In this document: piece after piece, positions 1-8,748 of the stretch
Layout: each line of letters opens with the position of its first letter
Position numbering within the stretch: position 1 is the stretch's first letter
DNA from: Planctomycetota bacterium
Lineage (GTDB): Bacteria > Planctomycetota > B15-G4
Reading direction: 5' to 3'
NCBI GenBank assembly: GCA_029259715.1
Contig: JAJDEP010000003.1
Coordinates: 637,174-701,173, forward strand
Length of the DNA: 64,000 nucleotides
The notes under the pieces: generated by a model
What the model was told of the DNA's origin: nothing
Seen by the model: only the letters and a program-made list of their open reading frames with translations
Database searches by the model: none
Program-made: the position numbers and the translations under genes

Positions 1-2
1 GC

Positions 3-212
3 AAGGTCACCTTCAAGTCCCTGCGCAAGGGCATGAACCTTGCCTCGGCCTTCAGCAAGCCCGATGCCTTCCTGAACCGGCATCGCGAGTTGGGTGAGGC
101 GCACCTCACTGCCGTGACGCCCGGATTGGGCGACGCCATCGATCGCCCCGAGCCCGTCGGCCACCTCGTCGGCGGCCCCGACGAACCGTGCGAGACGGCC
201 GCAGAGGCCTAG
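3..212 (+). CDS. C-terminal part of an unrecognised protein
   Basis: A reading frame enters from the left edge and ends with TAG after 69 visible codons. The visible part begins KVTFKSLRKGMNLASAFSK and ends in an acidic tail, GGPDEPCETAAEA. I recognise no domain, catalytic motif or membrane segment. Codon use is GC-rich like the neighbouring genes, which supports real coding. The next gene starts 100 bases downstream on the same strand, so co-transcription is possible but not shown. Start, full length and function lie outside the window. Confidence 0.6.
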   Translation, partial: KVTFKSLRKGMNLASAFSKPDAFLNRHRELGEAHLTAVTPGLGDAIDRPEPVGHLVGGPDEPCETAAEA

Positions 213-312
213 GCGGCCGCGCGGCTCCTGCCCTGCAGGCTCAGGTCCTTCGCGATCGGGCCCCGCGCCGGGCCTTGATCCCCGGTGCCATGGTGGACGA
301 GGCTGGTCGCCC

Positions 313-1998
313 GTGACACCTGCCGCCTCCCCCGCCGCGCACCCTGCCGCCGACGCGTCGACACCCGACGCCGACGACGTCCCCACCGAGACCGATGTGG
401 TCGTCGTGGGCGCGGGCATCGGCGGACTGGTGGCGGCGGCCCTGCTCGCCCGCGAGGGCCAGCGCGTCGTCGTCGTCGAGCAGCACGTCATCGCCGGCGG
501 CAACGCCACCATCTTCCGGCGGCGGGGCTACGAGTTCGATGTGGGCGTGCACTACATCGGCGAGTGCCACAGCGGGGGCGTGCTCTCACGCGTCCTCCGC
601 GCCGCCGGCCTCGACGACGTGGTCTTCGAGCCTCTCGACGCCGACGGCTACGACGTGCACGTGCTTCCCGACGGCCGCTTCGCCGTCCCCCGGGGCCTCG
701 AACGCTTCAAGGAGCGGCTGTGCGCGGCCTTCCCCCGCGAACAGCGCGGCATCCGCCGTTACGTCGCGTTGCTCGCCGCCATGCGCCAGGTGCTCGGTGC
801 CTGGCCCCGCCCCCTGGCGACCGCCGCCGCCCTGTGTCGCGCACCGGCCCTGTTGCGCTGGCAGGGTCGCCCCTTCGCGGCGCTGCTCGACGACCTCACC
901 ACCGACCCCGCGTTGAAGGTCATCTTCGCCGGGCAACACGTGGGCTACGCCCTCCCGCCGAGCCGCGCCTCGGTGCTCGTGGGGCTCGGCATCGCCGCCC
1001 ACTACGTCGAAGGCGCGTGGTATCCGCGGGGCGGCGGGCAGGTCCTCTCCGACCGGTTGGTCGAGGAGATCGAGTCGCGCGGAGGCCGGGTCCTGCTCGG
1101 TTGCCGCGTGCGCCGCATCCTCGTGCAGGCCGGGCGCGCGACGGGCGTCGCCATCGAAGGCCGTCGCACCGGGAGCCGGCAGGTGCGCGCCCCGGTGATC
1201 CTCTCCAACGCCGATCTCAAACACACCCTCGGCGACCTGCTGGGCGGGACTCAGGGGACGACGACCCGCGGCACCGCGCGGCTGACCCGCCGGGCGAGCC
1301 GCTTCGACATGGCGCCGGCCCTCGGCGTGGCGTACCTCGGGCTGCGGCAGGACCTGCGCGCGGAGGGCCATCCCGCCTGCAACTACTGGGTCCACCCCGA
1401 GCTGGACCTCGAACGGGCCTACGCCCAGGCCGCCCGCGGCGAGCTGCCGGACGCGCCGCCCCTCTTCGTGACCATCGCCTCGCTCAAGGACCCCACCCAC
1501 ACCGGGCTGGCGCCGCCCGGCGTGACCAACGTGCAGGCCATGGGCGTGGCGCCGAGCGCGCCGGCCGCCTGGGGCGTCGACGCCGAAGCCTTCGACGACA
1601 CCGCCACCAGCGACACGGCCTTCGCCGACGGCAGCTACCGGCGCTCGAGCGCCTACCGCGACGCCAAGCAGCGCTACGGAGAGTCGCTCCTGGACGGGCT
1701 CGTCTCCGTCTTCCCGCAGGCGCGCGAGCAGCTCGACCACTTCGAGGTGGCCACGCCGCTGACCCACACCCGCTACACCAGCAGCGCCGGCGGCACCGGC
1801 TACGGCATCGCGGCCACGCCCGAGCAGTTCGGGCTCAAGCGCCCGGGTCCCGTCACCCCCCTCCCCGGCCTGCTGCTGTGCGGCGCGAGTTGCCGCCACG
1901 GCCACGGCATCCACGGCGCCGCCCTCTCGGGCCTCGATGCCGCCGCCCGCATCCTGCCCGGGCGCCTCGACCGCGCGGTCCTGCACGGCGAACGCTGA
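313..1998 (+). CDS. FAD-dependent oxidoreductase, retinol saturase / carotenoid isomerase type
   Basis: This 561-residue flavoprotein belongs to the CrtI/CrtISO/RetSat superfamily. The FAD-binding Rossmann motif VVVVGAGIGGLVAAALL lies at about residues 29-45 and is followed by a Glu that should bind the ribose (VVVVEQHVIAGG). The segment YEFDVGVHYIGE resembles the motif of all-trans-retinol 13,14-reductases better than that of phytoene desaturases. A C-terminal FAD-contact segment near GASCRHGHGIHGAALSG closes the fold. Family members saturate or isomerise polyene double bonds; the substrate here is unknown. The start is GTG at 313, because the nearby ATG at 290 is out of frame. No other carotenoid gene is in the window. 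The assignment to the superfamily is firm, the reaction is inferred. Confidence 0.85.
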   Translation: MTPAASPAAHPAADASTPDADDVPTETDVVVVGAGIGGLVAAALLAREGQRVVVVEQHVIAGGNATIFRRRGYEFDVGVHYIGECHSGGVLSRVLRAAGLDDVVFEPLDADGYDVHVLPDGRFAVPRGLERFKERLCAAFPREQRGIRRYVALLAAMRQVLGAWPRPLATAAALCRAPALLRWQGRPFAALLDDLTTDPALKVIFAGQHVGYALPPSRASVLVGLGIAAHYVEGAWYPRGGGQVLSDRLVEEIESRGGRVLLGCRVRRILVQAGRATGVAIEGRRTGSRQVRAPVILSNADLKHTLGDLLGGTQGTTTRGTARLTRRASRFDMAPALGVAYLGLRQDLRAEGHPACNYWVHPELDLERAYAQAARGELPDAPPLFVTIASLKDPTHTGLAPPGVTNVQAMGVAPSAPAAWGVDAEAFDDTATSDTAFADGSYRRSSAYRDAKQRYGESLLDGLVSVFPQAREQLDHFEVATPLTHTRYTSSAGGTGYGIAATPEQFGLKRPGPVTPLPGLLLCGASCRHGHGIHGAALSGLDAAARILPGRLDRAVLHGER

Positions 1999-2041
1999 GG
2001 CGGAGACGCGGCGTCCACCCGCGGCCGTCCCTGCGCGGCGC

Positions 2042-3130
2042 CTAGAAGAGCACCGCCGCCATCGACTTGGCCAGGGCCGAGGGGCGCACCGAGCCGGCGT
2101 CATTGCTGAGCACGATCACGGTCACCCGGTCGTCCGGCCAGCGCATCATCTCAGCGACGAAGCCGACCCAGCCCCCCGCGTGAGCCACCACCCGGCGCCC
2201 CTGCTCCTCGCCCACACCGAGGCCGAAGGCGTACTCGATCTCGGTGCCGTCGTTGAGCACGCCGCGGGTGTGCATCAGCGCATGCAGCGCCGCGCCGTCC
2301 GCCAGCAGCGAGTGGTCGTAGAAGAAAGCGTCCCACCTGGCCAGGTCGCGCACCGTGGTGAAGACTCCACCGTCGCCCACCTGTTCCCAGGTGGTGTTGT
2401 GCACGGCCCAGCCCGGGCCGAAGGGGCTGCGGCGATAGCCGTCGGCGCGCCGCGGGACCACCTCCGCGTAGCGGTCGTGGTAGTGGGTGTCGGTCATGCC
2501 CAGGGGGCCGAAGATGTTCTCTTCCGCGAAAGCCCGCAGGCTCTTGCCGCTCACCCGTCGCACGACGGCGCCGAGCAGGAAGTAGTTGCTGTTGCTGTAC
2601 TGGAAGCGGCTCCCCGGCTCGAACTGCAGCCCCTCCACCGCCACGAGGATCTTCAGCGTGTCCTCGGGCGTGGTGTGGTCTTCCAGCTCGTGGCCGGCGC
2701 CGGCGAGCAGCCCGACGTAGTCGGGGATGCCGCTGACGTGGTGAACCATGTGACGCACCGTGACGGCGTGCTCCCACTCGGGCAGCTCGCGGAGGATGGT
2801 GCGCACGTCGGCGTCGAGGTCGAGTTCGCCCCGCAATGACAGCAGGGCGATGCACGCCGCCGTGAACTGCTTCGACGTCGACCCGATGCGGAAGATCGTG
2901 TCCGGCGTGTTGGGGATGGCGTGCTCGAGGTTGGCCATGCCGAAGCCGCGCTCGTAGGCCATGGTCCCGTCGACGATGAGGGCCACCGAGAGGCCCGGAC
3001 CGTCGTCGCGATCCCAGGGGGCGAAGAGCCCGTCGAGGACCGCGAAGGGGTCCTCGTCCTGCGGGCCGGGGACAGCCGCGCCGGCCAGGGCCACCAAGGC
3101 CGCCAGCGCCACCAACATGCGGAACACCAT
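2042..3130 (-). CDS. Secreted serine hydrolase, beta-lactamase class C / penicillin-binding fold
   Basis: A 362-residue exported hydrolase. The N-terminus MVFRMLVALAALVALAGA is a signal peptide. The family's catalytic triad is visible: SxxK as S-T-S-K at residues 84-87 (IGSTSKQF), the tyrosine motif YSN near 178 (FQYSNSNYFLLG), and HAGG near residue 310 in place of KTG. Such proteins act as D-Ala peptidases, esterases or beta-lactamases, and the sequence does not separate these. I start it at the ATG at 3130 because an AGGAGG ribosome-binding site (3136-3141) sits five bases upstream; a GTG six bases earlier overlaps that site. The 239-base divergent spacer to the YHS gene (3131-3369) probably holds promoters for both. 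Confidence 0.88.
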   Translation of the reverse strand: MVFRMLVALAALVALAGAAVPGPQDEDPFAVLDGLFAPWDRDDGPGLSVALIVDGTMAYERGFGMANLEHAIPNTPDTIFRIGSTSKQFTAACIALLSLRGELDLDADVRTILRELPEWEHAVTVRHMVHHVSGIPDYVGLLAGAGHELEDHTTPEDTLKILVAVEGLQFEPGSRFQYSNSNYFLLGAVVRRVSGKSLRAFAEENIFGPLGMTDTHYHDRYAEVVPRRADGYRRSPFGPGWAVHNTTWEQVGDGGVFTTVRDLARWDAFFYDHSLLADGAALHALMHTRGVLNDGTEIEYAFGLGVGEEQGRRVVAHAGGWVGFVAEMMRWPDDRVTVIVLSNDAGSVRPSALAKSMAAVLF

Positions 3131-3369
3131 GGTCACCTCCTCGCGAATCCGCCGGCGCTGCGCTGACCGGCCCGCTCATGGGCGCGCCTCTGGCCCGCCT
3201 GCCCGACGCCGAAGGTAGCGCGGAGACCCGGCGCCGGGGCGCGGCGTTGTGTGGGGTATCCGTGTCGGCCGTGCGGAGATGATCGTGACCCGCTGAGCGA
3301 CCCGGCATCGAAACCGCCGTCCTTCACCCCCTGTCCCGCCTTCGCCCTCCTCCGCTTTCGAGATCGCCC

Positions 3370-4332
3370 ATGCTTGCGCGCCTCCGCCGGACCCTGCTCG
3401 TGACCACCGCCGTGCTGACCCTCACCGTCGGGGCGGCTGCCCAGCGCGACGGCCCCGCACGGAGCGACGACGAGTCCGCCACCGCCACCGAGCGTTCGGC
3501 ACCCGTCCAGGCCCGCAACCTCGACGCGAGCGGCCTGGCCCTGCAGGGGTACGACCCGGTGGCCTACTTCCCCGAGGGCGGCGGCGTGCCCCGCAAAGGC
3601 TCGGCCCGACGGCAGCTCGACCATGCCGGCGTGCGCTACCACTTTGCCGACGAGCAGAACCGCGACCTGTTCCGCGCCACACCCGACCGCTTCGTGCCGG
3701 CCTACGGGGGCTGGTGCGCCTGGGCCATGTCCCAGGACTATGAGGCACCGGCCCACCCCGAATCGTTCCGCATCCACCGCGGCCGCTTGTTCGTCTTCTA
3801 CAAGGCGTTGTTCAACGACACGCGGGCCCAGTGGCTCGAGGACGAGACGCGTCTCGCGCAGGCCGCCGACGGCCACTGGGAGCGGCGCACCGGTGAGAAG
3901 CCCCCCGTCGCCGGCCGCGACACGTCGCTGCTGAACCTCGGCGCAGCCGCCCTGGCCCTCGACGGCTACGACCCCGTGGCCTACTTCGCGGTCGGCGGCG
4001 GCAAGCCCCGCAAGGGCAACGAAGACCTCGCCCTGGTCCACGAGGGCGTGCGCTACCTCTTCGCCACCGAGGCGAACCGTGCGGCCTTCACCAAGAACCC
4101 CGAGACCTTCGAGCCCGCGTATGGCGGCTGGTGCGCCTACGCCGTCGCGGTCGACGGCTCGTTGGTCGAGATCGACCCCGAGTCCTTCCTGATCCAGGAC
4201 GGCCGCCTGCACGTCTTCTACAACGGCTTCCTCTCCGACACTCGCGCCCTGTGGCGGGAGAGCCCGCCCGACTTCGGGCGCAAGGCCGCGGCCCATTGGA
4301 AGCAGATCGTCGCGCGGGGCGGCGAGCTCTAG
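3370..4332 (+). CDS. Exported protein with two tandem YHS-type domains
   Basis: 320 residues with an N-terminal signal peptide (MLARLRRTLLVTTAVLTLTV, Ala-Ala-Ala-Gln cleavage region). Two copies of a YHS-like domain occupy about residues 59-125 and 198-262. Each begins GYDPVAYF, continues with a PRKG segment and contains AYGGWCA, and each is followed by a family-typical DTRA-W segment. Most such proteins carry one copy and about 150 residues, so this looks like an internal duplication. YHS domains are associated with metal binding; here the conserved Cys of GGWCA and a Tyr-His/Phe pair are candidate ligands (inference). Its stop shares a CTAG palindrome with the convergent CDF transporter gene. 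Confidence 0.8.
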   Translation: MLARLRRTLLVTTAVLTLTVGAAAQRDGPARSDDESATATERSAPVQARNLDASGLALQGYDPVAYFPEGGGVPRKGSARRQLDHAGVRYHFADEQNRDLFRATPDRFVPAYGGWCAWAMSQDYEAPAHPESFRIHRGRLFVFYKALFNDTRAQWLEDETRLAQAADGHWERRTGEKPPVAGRDTSLLNLGAAALALDGYDPVAYFAVGGGKPRKGNEDLALVHEGVRYLFATEANRAAFTKNPETFEPAYGGWCAYAVAVDGSLVEIDPESFLIQDGRLHVFYNGFLSDTRALWRESPPDFGRKAAAHWKQIVARGGEL

Positions 4333-5324
4333 TCGCTCTCGAAGTCGAGGAAGGCGAGCTCGGGGAAGCGCGCCTTCAACTCGGCCTCGATGCGGTCGAT
4401 CTCGAGAGCCAGCTGCCGGGCCAGTTGCTCACCGAAGTCCCGGGCGAACCCGGCCCGCTCGTCCGGCGTCGCCAGGACCGACGAGCGCTGCTCGACCCAG
4501 CCGATGAGCGGCTCGGCCAGGACGCGCCCGTCCCAGTCGACGTCGGCGGTGAACTTGAACACCTTCGCGCCCACGACCACGCTGCGCACGTTACGGACGC
4601 GCTCGACGGACGGCTGCTCGCCCAGGAACGCGAGGATCTTGGCCTGCAACGGCGCGGGAATGGACCGACCGATGATGAGCGTGCGGTTCTTGAGGCCCAG
4701 CCAGATGGCGACGCCGCCCATCATGCCGCCGATGATCAACGTCGCGATGGCGTCCGGGAGCGTGCTGCCCGTCGCCGCGGACAGGCCGATGGCCACCATG
4801 GCCACGATGACGCCGAGACAGGCGACGCCGTCCTCGAGCAGCACCGCCGCGACGGTGGGGTCGGTCGAGCCGCGCAGGTACTGCATGAACGACCGCTCGC
4901 CCCGCACCTGATGCACCGCCTCGATGGCCTTGGCCATGACGAAGCCGTCCACCACCAGAGAGACGGCCAGCACCGCGAACACGTACCAGCGGATGTCGAG
5001 CTCGGGCGGGTGCATGAGCATCTCGACGCCGTGGTACAGGGTCACGCCGCAGCCCAGCACGAAGATGCCCACCGCCGAGAGCAGGGCGAAGAGGTAGCGC
5101 TCGCCGCCGAAGCCGTAAGGGAACAGCGTGTCGGCCGGGCGCTGGCTGCGCTTGATGCCGATGGCGAGCAGGGCCTGGTTGGCGGTGTCGGCGAAGGAGT
5201 GCACCGCCTCGGAGAACATGGCCCCCGAACCCGAGAAGGTGAAGGCGATGAACTTCACCACGGTCAGGAAGGCGTTCCCGATCAGCGCCATCCAGACCGC
5301 GCTCGTGGATGCGTCGCTCGCCAT
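4329..5324 (-). CDS. Cation diffusion facilitator (CDF) metal transporter
   Basis: 331-residue inner-membrane transporter of the CDF family, which exports Zn2+, Co2+, Fe2+ or Mn2+ in exchange for protons. About six hydrophobic segments precede a cytoplasmic C-terminal domain. The second segment carries the metal-site pattern HxxxD (SEAVHSFADTANQ). A later helix has LLEDGVACLGVIVA, the Glu-Asp variant seen in the SLC30A9-like subgroup rather than HxxxD. The short GSTDPT loop before it also fits that subgroup. I prefer the ATG at 5324 to a TTG at 5360, because the family normally starts close to the first membrane helix. The metal cannot be read from the sequence. Confidence 0.9.
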   Translation of the reverse strand: MASDASTSAVWMALIGNAFLTVVKFIAFTFSGSGAMFSEAVHSFADTANQALLAIGIKRSQRPADTLFPYGFGGERYLFALLSAVGIFVLGCGVTLYHGVEMLMHPPELDIRWYVFAVLAVSLVVDGFVMAKAIEAVHQVRGERSFMQYLRGSTDPTVAAVLLEDGVACLGVIVAMVAIGLSAATGSTLPDAIATLIIGGMMGGVAIWLGLKNRTLIIGRSIPAPLQAKILAFLGEQPSVERVRNVRSVVVGAKVFKFTADVDWDGRVLAEPLIGWVEQRSSVLATPDERAGFARDFGEQLARQLALEIDRIEAELKARFPELAFLDFESD

Positions 5325-5515
5325 GGCGGCGATCACACGACAGTCGCGGACGGATCGCAAGGCCCCGTGCCCCCTTGTCCTCGTGCCCGCGCGCCCTGCC
5401 CTCCTTACGCACCCCTGCGGAGAGACAGCCGCCGGTGCGGCGTGATAGCGTCCCCCTTCGTCGCGAGGGCTCCTTCGGAGGGCGCCGGGAGCGACAACAC
5501 CACGCGGAGCAGACC

Positions 5516-6073
5516 ATGTCGCAGCACGTGCGCTTCCGGGGCGGCCGCCCCGCCCTTCCGATGCTGTTCCTCCTCGCGGCGCTCGCCGTCGTGAGCGGCG
5601 GCTGCGGCGCCGCGGGTGACGGAGCCGCCGACGCCGACACTATCGATGCCGACGGGGCCACGGTCACCGTCGACGGCTGGAACCAGTACGGCGCCGGCAC
5701 CCCGGGCGGCGATTTCTTCGTCCTTGCCGACGTGCTCGCCGACCCCGCGGCCCACGACGGCAAGACCGTGCGCCTGGAGGCGCAGATCGACGAGGTCTGC
5801 CAGGCGAAGGGCTGCTGGATGACCCTGGACGGCGACGCCGGCCCCTCGGATGTCCGCGTCACCTTCGCCGACTACGCCTTCTTCGTACCGAAGGACATCG
5901 CCGGCCGCCCGGTGCGCGTCGAGGGCACCTTCGAGGTGCGCGAGGTCCCCGTCGACGAAGCGCGCCACTACCTCGAGGACGCCGGCAAGCCCGAGGAAGC
6001 CGCCCAGATCACCGAGCCGCAACGCGGCTACCGCATCGTCGCCACCGGCGTCGGGGTGCAGGCCCAGCCCTGA
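5516..6073 (+). CDS. DUF4920 lipoprotein
   Basis: A 185-residue probable lipoprotein. Residues 14-31 are hydrophobic and end in a lipobox-like Ser-Gly-Gly-Cys. The mature part matches DUF4920, with the diagnostic segment VCQAKGCWMTL and the later VRVTFADYAFFVPKDI. DUF4920 has an OB-like fold of unknown function, and its two close cysteines suggest metal or redox chemistry (inference). The start is the ATG at 5516; the open frame extends upstream but only the ATG gives a clean export signal. Its stop lies in a short tandem repeat that duplicates the stop codon. Confidence 0.82.
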   Translation: MSQHVRFRGGRPALPMLFLLAALAVVSGGCGAAGDGAADADTIDADGATVTVDGWNQYGAGTPGGDFFVLADVLADPAAHDGKTVRLEAQIDEVCQAKGCWMTLDGDAGPSDVRVTFADYAFFVPKDIAGRPVRVEGTFEVREVPVDEARHYLEDAGKPEEAAQITEPQRGYRIVATGVGVQAQP

Positions 6074-6102
6074 GAGGTGCAGCCCTAGGAGCCCAGCCCT
6101 AG
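6065..6102. repeat. Stop-codon-spanning tandem repeat between two convergent genes
   Basis: The heptamer CAGCCCT occurs three times, at 6065, 6080 and 6094, each followed by a stop triplet (TGA, TAG, TAG). The first is the stop of the DUF4920 gene. The second is in frame 15 bases later. The third carries the stop of the minus-strand gene that ends at 6099. It looks like local duplication at a gene end. Confidence 0.6.
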
Positions 6103-8747
6103 CGCCGCTCGGGAACGGCCACGGCGCCGATGAGCTCGGCCAGTCGCTGCTCCACCCACTGCGCGCGATCGTCGACGAAGGACTGCGGGTCGAGCCGGCC
6201 CTCCAGCCTGACGCTCGAGATCACGAACCAGAATTCGGAGTGCGTGAACAGGTAAACGCCCCCCCGATTCCGCGGCCCCGCATCCACGACAGCGGTCATG
6301 CGATCGTCGAGCTCCGACCACGCCCGCGACTTGCCGTCGTGACGGATCGTGATGCGATAGACCTCGTCGACGAAGAAGGTGTAGCTGCGCTCGCCGTCCA
6401 TCATGGAGTAGGACGCGGGCTTGTCGATGACGGTGAGCTGGCCCAGTCCGGCATGCTGGATCCGGTTGCCCAGCCCGTCATCGAACATGCCGATGTAGAC
6501 CTTCGCGGGGGCCGATTCGGGCATTTCGCCGCCGTCGGGCGTGCGCCACTCCCCCTCCACGCGCAGCGTGGCCGGTCCGCGCAGGGCCAACCGATGGCGC
6601 AGACAAGTACGTCCCCGCAGTTTGAGCTCACCGACGCCCCATTCGACGATCGGTCGATCGGCCTCGGCAGACAGGGGCGCGGCATCGCGGCGGTCACCGG
6701 CGAGGTAGTCGTGGTCGCCCGCGAAGTCGTCGAGTTGCTCTGCGTGCTTGAAGTCGTAGCTCAAACGGACCTGCCCCTCGCCCCGATCTTCCCAAGCGAC
6801 AGCGAGGGCCAGGTGTTCGAGGGGATCGGCGTCGAACACGAGGCTGAAGGACCGGCTCGCGAGTGCCGTGAGCACCTCCCGGCGTCGCTCGACGAATTCC
6901 GTGACTCCGTTCCCGCCAAACAGCGCCTCCATCAGGCCGATCACCTCTTGCGATTGTTCGACCGAAGTCGGCAGGCCCAGGGCGGCGACTCTCTCGATCA
7001 ACGCCACCGACGCCCCCCGGCTCACGCGCTCTGCGTAGGCATCCTCTTCCTTCACCAGGTCGAGATCGGATGAGCGCAGGACGCGTTGCTGCTCCTTGCG
7101 CCAACGCTCACGGTTCGTGATCAGCGCGGCGTAGACCATGTCCTGTTCGCGGGCCGGCTCGAATCCTCGCTGCCGAACGAGCTTGATCAACTCCCCGGGA
7201 TCGAGGGCTGATGCCGCGAGTTCGATCTCGCTCCCGACATCGTCCGCGACGACGATGGCCGTCTCGTCATGGCTCACGAGGCGGAACGTCTCGAAGCGCC
7301 CCTCATCCTCGAGCCGAAGGGTCTGCTGCGAGTCCTTCCAGTCATCGAGGAACTGGCGACGCAAACTGGCGAGCCCGTCGATGCGCTCCGCCTCGCGGAG
7401 GACTCGCGAATGGGTCTCTGCAGCGCCGTCACTCTCTGCCAGGGCTCGCAATTCACGGCTCGCCCTCTCGAGGCGTCCCTCGGACGCCAGCCAGAGGGCG
7501 TGGTCTTCGCGGGCATCACGCTCATCCTGCTTTGCCGAGAGCGCCGGAAGATCGATGGGGATTCCGGTCCGCGGGTCGTCGTGGAAAGCGCGGGCGCGTC
7601 CGCTCTCCGGAAGTCGCCCTGCCCGAGGCCGGGCTTCTGCATGTCTCGCACGGATGAACGCTTCGAAGCTCTCATCCAGGATCGCGAGTTGATCGCCAGG
7701 GAAGGCACTCGCGAACGCGTCCATGCCTGATCCGACTTGCCCGCCCATGAGGCCGTCGAGGTAGGCCCGGGCCCCCGCCTCAAAGCGCCCTCCCTCCCCG
7801 TTGAGCAGGAACTCCAGGAGCAAGGCGGACATGTCATCGAAGGCCTGCAGGGATCGCCCCTCGAATTCGGCGGCGATGTTGTCCGGCATCCCGTGTGCCC
7901 CCGAGCGCTCACGCGCACGTTCGAGAATGCCCTCGTCGTTGCGCGCCTCGAACAGATCTTCGAGCGACGGCACGTACCACCGGCGTGACTTCTCGTCGCG
8001 CCAGACCTCACCCACACGCAGGAGGGCCGCCTCGTCCAGGACGCCGAGCGCGCCCATCGAGGCCTCCTTGCTGCGCGGCGGATGGCTCGACCAATGGGAG
8101 GCGAGGCCCTTGGCGACCCACGCCGACTCCTGCAGGACTCGCATCACGTTGCCCGGCAGTCTCTGAGCCAGCACGGCGGAGCAGGCCGCGCGGAGAACGG
8201 CGCGGCGTCGCGTGATCCGCAGCTCGTGGGAATCCGCCTTCGCATCGGCCGCGGTCACCACCGCTCCCAGTTTCGCGTCGTAGGTCGCGCGACGGCCGAT
8301 CTGGGTGAAGCGCCCGGTCCCACGAGCGTAGGCGTCGTACTGATACTGGTGGACAAGCACGATGATGGGGATCGGGCCGTCATTGGGATCGGCGACTCGG
8401 GCCTCAGGCGGCAAGACCTCTGCGCGCAACTGCTCGACGAGCGCTGCCAGCCACGGACCGTTCCAGGTCACGATCTTGCGCACATGGTTCGGCGCCGGGT
8501 TCGCGGCTCTCTGGATGTAGAACGCGAAGGGAGGCACGTCGTCGACCACGTCGAACGGGGCTTCGCCCAGCAGGTGGTGGGCCTCGAGCCGCTCAGCGAA
8601 AGACCCGGCCGCCGGTTGAGGCAAACGTTCCTGCACGGCGGGTGCCGGGAGCGACATCCCGGCCCACACAACGCCCGCAAGGAACAGGTTCCGCACCGCA
8701 GGCGAGTGGCTTCTTTCGTCGCTCACGCCCACAACGTACGGCAGCAT
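6099..8747 (-). CDS. Large secreted protein, degenerate gluzincin-type peptidase with C-terminal lectin-like region
   Basis: 882 residues with a signal peptide near residues 19-38 (VRNLFLAGVVWAG). The first 400 residues follow the layout of the DUF1570-like peptidase families common in Planctomycetota. A segment equivalent to 'proline-tryptophan-x-x-E-G-L-A-S' is seen as WVAKGLASHW (210-219), followed by a helical part like their C-terminal half. The expected HEXXH helix aligns with RRAVLRAACSAVLAQ (181-195), which has neither the His pair nor the Glu, so it should not bind zinc. The last 140 residues (KVYIGMFDDGLGNRIQHAG onwards) look like a beta-sandwich of the LamG/DUF1080 kind (tentative). 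The ATG at 8747 lies one base after the stop of carbamate kinase; GTG codons at about 8726 and 8693 are alternatives. Confidence 0.6.
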   Translation of the reverse strand: MLPYVVGVSDERSHSPAVRNLFLAGVVWAGMSLPAPAVQERLPQPAAGSFAERLEAHHLLGEAPFDVVDDVPPFAFYIQRAANPAPNHVRKIVTWNGPWLAALVEQLRAEVLPPEARVADPNDGPIPIIVLVHQYQYDAYARGTGRFTQIGRRATYDAKLGAVVTAADAKADSHELRITRRRAVLRAACSAVLAQRLPGNVMRVLQESAWVAKGLASHWSSHPPRSKEASMGALGVLDEAALLRVGEVWRDEKSRRWYVPSLEDLFEARNDEGILERARERSGAHGMPDNIAAEFEGRSLQAFDDMSALLLEFLLNGEGGRFEAGARAYLDGLMGGQVGSGMDAFASAFPGDQLAILDESFEAFIRARHAEARPRAGRLPESGRARAFHDDPRTGIPIDLPALSAKQDERDAREDHALWLASEGRLERASRELRALAESDGAAETHSRVLREAERIDGLASLRRQFLDDWKDSQQTLRLEDEGRFETFRLVSHDETAIVVADDVGSEIELAASALDPGELIKLVRQRGFEPAREQDMVYAALITNRERWRKEQQRVLRSSDLDLVKEEDAYAERVSRGASVALIERVAALGLPTSVEQSQEVIGLMEALFGGNGVTEFVERRREVLTALASRSFSLVFDADPLEHLALAVAWEDRGEGQVRLSYDFKHAEQLDDFAGDHDYLAGDRRDAAPLSAEADRPIVEWGVGELKLRGRTCLRHRLALRGPATLRVEGEWRTPDGGEMPESAPAKVYIGMFDDGLGNRIQHAGLGQLTVIDKPASYSMMDGERSYTFFVDEVYRITIRHDGKSRAWSELDDRMTAVVDAGPRNRGGVYLFTHSEFWFVISSVRLEGRLDPQSFVDDRAQWVEQRLAELIGAVAVPERR

Positions 8748-8748
8748 C

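Noticed and set aside
285..2045. Long plus-strand open frame overlapping the flavoprotein gene in another frame
   Set aside because: The product is an Arg/Pro-rich stretch without any domain, as expected for an off-frame reading of GC-rich DNA. The flavoprotein frame carries clear motifs.
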